Below are positions 56,571-64,000 of a stretch of 64,000 nt of DNA, in pieces. The DNA is from Skeletonema tropicum (taxonomy: Eukaryota; Bacillariophyta; Thalassiosirophyceae; Thalassiosirales; Thalassiosiraceae). Where the stretch lies: assembly GCA_037178625.1 (NCBI GenBank), contig CM074140.1, positions 2,356,001 to 2,420,000 on the forward strand, given 5' to 3'. The translations under genes and the position numbers were made by a program. The notes beneath the pieces are model-generated. The model was not told the origin of the DNA. It saw nothing but the letters and a program-made list of their open reading frames with translations, and ran no database searches. Every line of letters starts with the position of its first letter. Position 1 is the first letter of the stretch.

Positions 56571-58352
56571 ATGAGGAAAGCAACCCATGAAAAGTTACTA
56601 AAGCATCTCTTTTGTGATGAGTTAGATGACGATGGATTTGTAGCAGACGCTATCGCTGTTCGTAGTAAAAATACGTCCAGAGATTTTCTAGATAAAATTG
56701 ATGATTTAAACGAGGTAAACAGCGTGAAGAACCGGAGTGGGAAGATGATTCAAATGGATCCAACGCTAAGACACATCCTGCACCAGTGGTTGAACAACAA
56801 TACTATCGTGCATGAGCACTTGAATTCCAAAGGCATCACAACCTTGGGGCAGTTCAAGCAGTTGATCAGCGATCCCAACATGGTGAATTTGATCAAAGAC
56901 AAAACAGGAGCAAGTATTTCGGATGAACTTAGGGAGAGGTTGAGCGAAGTCCTATCCTACATGAATCAGCTCCAGATGTTGCATGGACCCATCTCCAAGG
57001 TTGGTGTTTACGACTTCATGCAGAAAACCAGCGATGACTTCGATCAGTGGTTCGACGCAGCTGTCCCTTTCGTTACCTACGACGAGGCCAAGGCCAAACT
57101 TCACCAACGTAGGCTTATTCAAATTCAGCAACATACGGGATATTTTGGGCAATATCATTCCTACTCTTTGGATGATGATCTGGATGACGATGATGACGTT
57201 CCAGGGGTGGAATTATGTAAACCATCTTCTCCTGGCGACTACACGGACGATATTTCAACACCTAATCTTGCATCGGACTGCAGTAACCGATTTCCTACGG
57301 CAGAAAAGTCCACCTTCTCAACAACTACAACAAACCGCAACTTCGCCTTTATTGATGCACGTTCCAACTACGACAACATGAACTGTTTGTTGTTTTCCTC
57401 CGCTTCTAACATCACTGCTGTGCCCCGCCTGACAGTAGCAAAGCAAGCGTTTGAAGCGCAATCAAAACTGTTCGATAGAGGGATTCCATCCGTAGTTTCT
57501 CCAGCGAGCCTGATGGCCGCGAAGCGTTTCTTTGACGAGCAATCAAAGCTCTTCGACAGAGGCAATCCATCCACAGACTTGATTTCGACTGGGTTGAGCG
57601 AGGCTGGTTTGGTTCATGAGGAGGCTCAATGCATCTTCAACTGTCGTTGCGGACAAATTCGATTTTGGGTTCGCAAGCATCTGGGAGGTTATCCCTATCT
57701 GTGTCAAGATTTAGAGGGCTATCCCTTACTATCTACCAGCTGCTCCCATCCCACTACGATCAGACTTAAGGTGACTCATCTTGATCTTGGTACTATAGAG
57801 GGTACTGGTGAACAATGTGAATCTGTTGCTACTCCTGACGGAGATCTTTGCATCCATCGTTGGCAACGACCGCATTGTACATTTAATTATGGGCCTGCTT
57901 GCAAGTGGTACAGCGACGTCAACTTCCTTCCAACAGCAATTGATATTCGTCAGCCTCTACGTTTCCCATTTGGTGATAACAACGATAGACACAATGATGT
58001 TGGTTTTGCAACTAATGAAATGTTTGAGCACAAGACTGTTCATGAGGTTGGGGAGTGTGTGTACATGACTGCTGTCAGTTCTTATGTACTTATTTCTTCG
58101 GCAAATGTGCAATATTTGAAGAGAGCTGGTAATATTGATGGGGGATGTTTCATAGTGATGATTACTGATGGGGGAAGATTGATCGGATGGAATATCACTG
58201 GCTACATATCTGATAGCAACAACGTCAGTGGAAGATTGGAGACGGATGATTTAGTTGGGAAGAAAGATGGGGAGCTAGGACGAAAAGAGGTGGAACTTGG
58301 AGATAATGCCATCGATATTGTTGGATACGTTGATGATACTGGTCAGGAGTGA
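56571..58352 (+). pseudogene. Ty1/copia-type element, gag-like ORF
   Basis: 593 codons from ATG 56571. The N-terminal ~150 residues are helical. Then comes WFDAAVPFVTYDEAKAKLHQ with RRLIQIQQHTGYFGQYHSY and an Asp-rich run, a combination typical of diatom copia (CoDi) gag-region proteins. Two QAFEAQSKLFDRG-like repeats follow (about 288-330). The rest (about 345-593) has no recognised domain; the integrase zinc finger and DDE core expected downstream of gag are absent. It overlaps the next frame by 56 bases, with a +1 relation. Confidence 0.55.
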
Positions 58353-60252
58353 TCGTTGCGACGCATGTGCGCCTGTTTCCGTTGAAGACGGTGATTATCT
58401 TGCTTCGCAAGTGGAACGGCACTCAGAGTTCGATGACTGCTCTATTCAAGACATCGAGGTGGCACCTACTTTTATGCACTCATGTGGAGAGGATCTCGTG
58501 TTGTCATCATTAACGGTTGACAAGGTGGTGATACGCAAGAGTGATAATGATGACAGGAGCATCTTTCGATTGGCGGTTGCAGCATTTGGACAGGATTACT
58601 GCTCCTCGGCGCTTGGATTTCGAAAGGGCTATTGCTCCGCAGTGATTGGATTTGGAAAGTACTCTTTGCAGCCACGTAATTTTGGAACCAGTGTGACGTT
58701 CATTGAATTTATTGAAGATCTTGGACGACTTGTGACGGGCGTCGATCCCACTGCTGGAGCCGCATATATGCAGGTCATGCCTCGCATCAACATACATTAC
58801 TCCAACTGTGTTGCCCGTAATGATGGGGGAGAGATGATGCGGAGACTGTTTGACTCTTTTGGCGCGGACATCATGCATGAAAGCCAGCACGACAAGACTT
58901 CTGGTTGTGATGGGACTCTGATTGTCAAACTACTTTCACGATGGGGAGCTGCATCTGGTAATATTACGGTACCTTGGATGGGTTCGATGGGACGCAACGA
59001 TTCTGACTACTCAACGTTGAAGTTTATTAGATTATGGGATAGTAAGATACTATTGGAGGAGGTATTGGCCAAGGAAAAGTTATTGAGAAAGAAAATCGTT
59101 GGAGATATCACGTACGATAAGCACTCTTGGGGAGTAGATTTCACGCCGACCGAGATGATGATAAAGCGTATGGTCAACGACAATGATAGAAATATTGTGG
59201 GAACCGCTGTAATGACGTTGTCCAGCTTCCGTGCACAACCAAGGAAAGGTCATCTCGATAGGATCAAGAGAGTCTATGGATATCTCTGCAAGATGAGGAA
59301 TGGAGACATTCGGTACAAGACTGATATGCCTGTTATCTCAGGTTTCAATTTCCTCAAAAGGGATTGGCCCAGTACGCCCTATGCCAGAACTCGCGAGGAG
59401 TACTCCAAGAATCCTCCACCAGCTTGTGGGAAGCCTGACTTGATGACTAGTTTTGTGGATGCCAACCTAATGCATGATATTCGCAGTGGAAAATCTGTCA
59501 CAGGCGCACTTCACTTCCTCAATAAGACTCCTTTTGATTGGTTTTCGAAGAAGCAGAATACTGTCGAAACAGCTACGTACAGATCCGAGAACAACGCAGC
59601 GGGAACAGCTATCAGGCAAATCAGGGCTAACAAGACCCTCCTTCAGTTCCTCGGAGTACCTTTGCATGGAACCCCGATTCTACTATTGGGTGACAATGAG
59701 TCTTTAGTGTCAAGTGGAGTTAATCCTGACTTCAAGAATCGCAAGAGGCATTTGGTATTATCATACCATTACATCCGTGAGAATGTAGCAGTTGGTTGCA
59801 TCAGGTTTGCGAATTTTGGGTCATCTATCTTGGGATCCATTGCGAAGTTAGTTCAAATCATTGAGGATTCTCAAAGCGGGCTCAAGGCGAAAGTTGGAGA
59901 TCTTCTTGGACATCAGGTACCTCGGAACTATCAACGAGACGAAGGTATTGATCGAGACAATGGGGAGATCAAATGGCAGGATACGAAGAATCTGAAATGT
60001 AACAACTTGGAGACATTTGCTGAAGAGAGAAATTCATTCTACAACATTGCACTCGACGGATACAAGAAGGCTACACTCCACAAACTCAAGTTGGATGCGT
60101 TGAGAAGTTCGTCTCTGGATTATTATTGGAATCATTGGATTGAATTACCTTGTGGTGATGGTGACATCGACAACGAAGAACTACGATACGTCAACAACAA
60201 TAGTCTTAATCGGCCCTCGGGGCCCCCGTTCATGGAGTGCAGAGCAGCGTAA
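58297..60252 (+). pseudogene. Ty1/copia-type element, pol remnant with the RNase H region only
   Basis: 651 codons open; the first ATG is at 58306. The last ~300 residues are the copia RNase H region: LMTSFVDANLMHDIRSGKSV, DWFSKKQNTVETATYRSE, ILLLGDNESLVSSG and KNRKRHLVLSYHYIRE. No integrase and no reverse transcriptase YVDD box were found in the preceding ~350 residues, so a large internal deletion or replacement has occurred. The replaced part has no recognised domain yet stays open, which is unusual for decayed sequence. Confidence 0.65.
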
Positions 60253-60570
60253 TAGGGGGCCGCAGGTGCCCTTCTATTACAGGTGGGAAAATTCATTATT
60301 TTTCACCCCCATTATTCTACAGAGTTATAGGTAGGAATCAGTACATGTGTTTTTTAGTGAGAAGGTTTACTTTAGGGACACGTAGAGTCCTCAGTAGAGA
60401 CTACCGGCGTAGGATCTGTATGTGTTCCTATGTAGAAAGCAAGAAGTACCTGTTGAAAGCGAGAAATTTACTGTACTAAAGCCGCTTTTTGAGCATCTAA
60501 ATCGGTCTGTACGAGAAAGAAATACAGGTTTTACACGGGCGTTAGTCGATTTAGTTTTTGTCTTTCTTCG

Positions 60571-60751
60571 TCGCGAGAAAATGTCTTTTTGTAAAACTGT
60601 GCTTGATATATCGAATCGTGCGCTTGCAGATGTTTTACTGATCACCAGATGCAGAAGCTTAATTGAGTTGTTGTATTCTTTGTGGTGAGAAAGTGTCTGT
60701 TTTGTAAAACTGTGCAGTGATCAATTTTACTAATCACCAGATGAAGATCCT
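60571..60751. repeat. Two tandem diverged copies of a ~90 bp segment
   Basis: GAGAAAATGTCTTTTTGTAAAACTGTGC...ATCACCAGATG at 60571-60659 (given in short form) recurs at 60685-60751 with an internal deletion. The second copy runs into the stop codon of the helicase fragment. Confidence 0.65.
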
Positions 60752-62032
60752 GCGAAGTAATCACTTGGGATTTCATGATCCTTCTTCGCTTCTTTCCACT
60801 TCTTGTTCGGGTTGGTTATGATGTTGGTAATCCTGGTTGTCAGGTCTGTCCTGTCTTTGATGAAATTGCCCTTGATTGCTGCTGCGTACGATGTTTCTGT
60901 GATTTCTTCCAACTTTCTCTTGCTATACCTCGTCTTCGACTCTTCTGCCTTCCCCTCCAAGTATTTCACCCAATTTGCTCGCTTCTTGTACGATTCGCAG
61001 AACTGGCCATTTTGCTTTCTCTTGCAATTTTTTAATCGGTTTGTTGAAATGTTGCTTCCGGTCCAGTATATGGCACTGTCCGACGGGTATGCTTGATCTT
61101 TGGAGCCAAGTGTTTTGCCTCTGCTGGTAGCCACGTACATTGTTCCAAGAAACTTGCTAATCTCCCACAACTCATCTGCTGGATCTATTATCATGCGGTT
61201 CCAGCGGTCTCCTTTGTCGAATCCAGCTTCGAGTCCTTGACAGCGGTGGATGGTGATGGCGTAGGCAATTTGCAATGGCATGAATAATGCGGTGCAGCAT
61301 CCCCTGTTGCAAATCTGCTGGTAGGGTGGGATTGGCACGTGCTGTGCGCAATAAGTTGGGGTAGGATGCATTTGTATCAGTATTTTGTTCCGGCTTTAGC
61401 GTTGCCATATCCATATCGTGAATAACAAGTGACTTCCTTTTGATACTGTCCGCAAGTGAGTTCTCGAAATATGCGGCGAACGATGTCTCGTCTCTGTTCC
61501 CCATGAGTTTCGTCAACCTGAAGAATAGGTCCGACGAACATCTGTCTGTCATCAAGAGACTTTGATTGGTCGTCTTGAAAGGCAGAACAAAGCATTGGGA
61601 CTCGTTGTCATCCACAACTGGTGCATGACTTTTCTGGGGCAAAGCTGCTGATTCAGCCAAGATCTTATTCTTCTGACTTTGTATACCAACTTGAACTAAG
61701 TCGTTGCAATCTTTGTGCACACTAGGGCTATCTACAGGGTGCTTCTGAAGAGTAACGATGCTGGCCAACGCCACCACCACAACAATCACAACATTTAGTG
61801 ACTTCGACCGAATATTTTTCTTGGCAGTCGCCTCTTGAGGGCCCACCAGACGTACTTTAAAATTTCTGTTACATATATATATTTTCTTGGCATTGAATTG
61901 TATCCTCGACTCGTCGTGACCATCCTCAAAATCATGTGTGACAGTTTTGCTTTGCTTTTTGATTACCTTCTTCCCTATTCCTACATCACGTAGTTGTTTA
62001 TAACCAAGTACATCCTGCAACCAGCGCGTCAC
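60730..62032 (-). pseudogene. PIF1-like helicase, C-terminal fragment with frameshift
   Basis: The frame ending at 60730 (open from 61371) has FMPLQIAYAITIHRCQGLEAG, the superfamily 1B helicase motif V region, then LGTMYVATSRGKTLG, motif VI, and a basic tail. Upstream on the same strand a second frame (open from 62032) reads LLMTDRCSSDLFFRLTKLMG and FAAYFENSL, fitting the region before motif V. It loses frame near 61350. Walker A and B motifs are not present, so the N-terminal helicase half is gone. PIF1-like genes of this type are repeated in diatom genomes, some in Helitrons. I saw no Helitron ends here. Confidence 0.6.
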
Positions 62033-62387
62033 AAAAAGTTCGATATGCGGTAATGATACATGACAAGCTGGTGGATTGGTAAAATTGCGCAGTGAGCAAA
62101 TTTACTTATTGTGAGTTCGTGAACGTGAAAGTGATAATGTTGTAGATGTAGAGATACAGCACAGACACAGACACAAAAACAAAAGAACTCAGCACAGGAA
62201 CAGGAACAGCTTTTCTGAGAGCAAAACTCACTAGGTTTGGTCTTAGGCCCAACTTGGTTGCTTTGCCTCGGCGGCGTAACAACTGCGTGTAAATTGTTTG
62301 CAGCATGTTCGTCTTGCTGTTGTTTCTGTGGCTGAGCACAGTTTGTGTTCGTGACTAGGAGATCGGCAGCCCTGTATGAGAGAGTAG

Positions 62388-62607
62388 AGAGTATGCAAAT
62401 CGGGATTGGATTCAACATGACTGGTAAGTTGCAAGAAAAGACAGATACCAGATGATGCATGCTTCAAGCAAAAAGTAATCACGGTACAGAAATAAATAAC
62501 CCCATACGAGTAGGGTTAAGCACTATCAGATTCTCACCAAAAGTCTTTTTTGACCTCACTATCCTTGGTCCTGCGAAGTGAGAGTATGCAGGTCGGGATT
62601 GGATTAA
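62388..62607. repeat. Direct repeat GAGAGTATGCA..TCGGGATTGGATT
   Basis: Occurs at 62388-62414 and 62581-62607 with two mismatches. GTAAAATTGNGCA-like words occur nearby at 62080 and, in complement, at 62625. Confidence 0.6.
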
Positions 62608-62893
62608 TTGATAAAATTGTTCAAGGCACAGTTTTACGAACTGTTCATTAACCCAATATAGGGTTAAAGGTAGGCACTCACCCCGATTTCACATTTTTGT
62701 CACATTTTGGTTGTTCGGTCATCTCCGAGTTCTCTCGATCCATCAACAAGCTTACCACTCTTGCAATCAGTTCATCTTTGGTTAGACCAAAATTAGAGCC
62801 ACCGAGCTCGACCAGGATCATCTGTAAGCAGAAGACATTGAAGACAGTCAAAGCGGTAGATAGCAATTGTGACAAAGGAAGGCTATCAAGCTT

Positions 62894-63388
62894 TTAACTC
62901 TCACTCTCACCGACAACAAATGATGCCATGGATCGAAAGATTGGATCGTTTGTGCGGATGGTAGCCCAAGGATAATCAAACCATTTCCAGTTACAAGGAG
63001 AAGATGAAGCCTTCATCGAAACATGCCCCCGCTCCAGTCCGCTGTGAGACAACTCCGTCAAAGTAGATGAGGTCGAAGCATCAGCCGACTTCGACTTCGA
63101 AGAACATGCGCGACGCTTAAGCCCACAAGGTTGACTCATCAAGCGACGAAGCCCCTCATTAGATCCAACAGTTGATGAAGTCGTGGCATCGGCATCAGTC
63201 TCCTGCTCCTGTCCGACATGAGACAACTCCGTCACAGTAGATGATGCCGCTGCATCAGATGACTTTGAAGCACTTGCGCTTGCCTGCCACTTCTTCAGGC
63301 CGCTAGGTTTACTCATCAAATGACGATGACGAGAACCCCTGCCTTTAGATCCAACAGTTGAAGTCGTGGTAGCAGCATCGGTTGCCAA
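62894..63388 (-). CDS. Ser/Thr-rich protein with two ~55-residue repeats, possibly spliced to a SAP-like exon
   Basis: The frame is open for 164 codons. The first codon listed here is not ATG; the first in-frame ATG is at 63316. Two repeat blocks read STVGS...LMS(K/Q)P(S/C)GLK...TELSH(V/S)G(Q/L)E, then KWFDYPWATIRTNDPIFRSM. The frame ends in VVGESES, where a GTGAGAG donor-like site is present. On the same strand, CTTACAG|ATG at 62822-62828 followed by ILVELGGSNFGLTKDELIARV and a GTAAGC (about 62751-62756) looks like a short exon with a SAP-like motif. I could not find a phase that joins the two cleanly. Unknown function. Confidence 0.4.
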   Translation of the reverse strand: MATDAATTTSTVGSKGRGSRHRHLMSKPSGLKKWQASASASKSSDAAASSTVTELSHVGQEQETDADATTSSTVGSNEGLRRLMSQPCGLKRRACSSKSKSADASTSSTLTELSHSGLERGHVSMKASSSPCNWKWFDYPWATIRTNDPIFRSMASFVVGESES

Positions 63389-63395
63389 TATTCAT

Positions 63396-64000
63396 GATTG
63401 CTTAGATTGATAAAGGTTTACACCAATACTTAATGAACGCGATGTAAAAATAGATTAACGCGACGGACAATGTGCACCGAAGCAATTTTCTGACCACCGA
63501 CCACCGAAGCGAAGCAGGAGGAACAATGCTGTCAGAGAGAGAAAGAATAAAGACACGGATAGACGGAAAAATAATTGTGTATACCGATTCCGACACATTT
63601 TTGTCTATTGAATTTGTCACAAACGTGACACAACATCGATGAAAATGCGTGCGTCACACGGACAAATGAGAACCAACAGCTCAGGTGTAATGACGTGTTG
63701 TTGAAGTTGAAGTGACACAGACGTGGCAAAATCCAAAAAAAAAAGATGCGCCAGAGGCAGAGAATGTCAGTTTTTTCATTTCCGCGAAGAAGCGAGAGAA
63801 ATTGTCAATCACGAGAAAGACAATTTGAATTGGTAAAATTGTGCACAACACAATTCTACTAAATACTCAAGTAATTATCTAACATCACAACAAACCAGAA
63901 CATCACCGTCCACCAAATACACTACGTCTACGACGTCATTGCAGAGCAACTTTATAGCCAGATTCCATTGTAAAAAGACTAACAAACAACAGTGCAATGG
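63396..64000. other. Right edge of the window, no gene seen
   Basis: AT-rich with short frames. GGTAAAATTGTGCA at 63832 repeats a word also found near 60704 and 62080. A gene may start beyond the edge. Confidence 0.35.

Noticed and set aside
58320..58340. VGYVDD at the end of the first copia frame as the reverse transcriptase YVDD box
   Set aside because: It sits at the frame's last residues without any surrounding RT motifs and is taken as coincidence.
62029..62460. Minus-strand Cys-rich 143-codon frame
   Set aside because: The Cys/Phe run comes from a CACAGACACAGACAC simple repeat; no motif.

Overview
This window looks like nuclear DNA of a unicellular alga, most likely a diatom. The evidence is spliceosomal GT-AG introns, a plant-type fused MtnB-MtnC methionine-salvage enzyme, type II Golgi glyco-enzymes, a secreted proline/threonine-rich protein with KSGK motifs, and degraded Ty1/copia, PIF1-like helicase, tyrosine-recombinase and R2-like retroelement fragments of kinds abundant in diatom genomes. 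The taxonomic call is an inference. No rRNA, tRNA, CRISPR array or organellar genes were recognised.

Layout. 1-3.1 kb: a cupin gene behind a 2 x 76 bp tandem duplication, then a frameshifted retroelement whose reverse transcriptase is followed by a CCHC finger and a restriction-like endonuclease. 3.1-22.6 kb: the dominant feature, a head-to-tail array of about 2.56 kb units. Seven units each carry the same 3' fragment of a minus-strand sulfotransferase gene; the array ends on the right in one intact copy (21450-22598). The truncated copies match the intact gene base for base over their 3' part as far as I could compare, but lack the PAPS-binding 5'-PSB loop. Each unit also holds long inverted repeats. 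23.1-24.6 kb: a fucosyltransferase-like gene split by a frameshift at a run of seven A. 24.7-26.3 kb: short palindromes and tandem motifs.

26.6-37.3 kb holds the clearest single-copy genes: a low-complexity C-terminally anchored protein, a MaoC/HTD2-type hydroxyacyl-thioester dehydratase, a four-exon hybrid histidine kinase (PAS-PAS-HisKA-HATPase-REC), and a secreted Pro/Thr-repeat protein. These are separated by fold-back and TIR-bearing elements. 38-44.4 kb: a 1.1 kb element with perfect 30 bp TIRs, a Cys-rich unknown protein, a tyrosine recombinase that has lost its catalytic core, and an ~0.85 kb fold-back element related to the one at 29.3-30.1 kb. 45-51 kb: a broken prefoldin/URI-like gene, the MtnB-MtnC fusion, and a double-MYND gene with an in-frame stop and a frameshift.

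51-64 kb is mostly mobile-element debris: a ~2.07 kb element and a ~0.35 kb relative whose terminal palindromes carry different but internally matching cores, a copia internal region without integrase or reverse transcriptase, and a PIF1-like helicase fragment. A repeat-containing unknown protein lies near the right end.

The genes do not form an operon or one pathway. The sulfotransferase and fucosyltransferase are neighbours on the same strand and both look like Golgi glycan-modifying enzymes. The least explained observations are the sulfotransferase array and the matched palindromic element termini at 53.1-55.6 kb.
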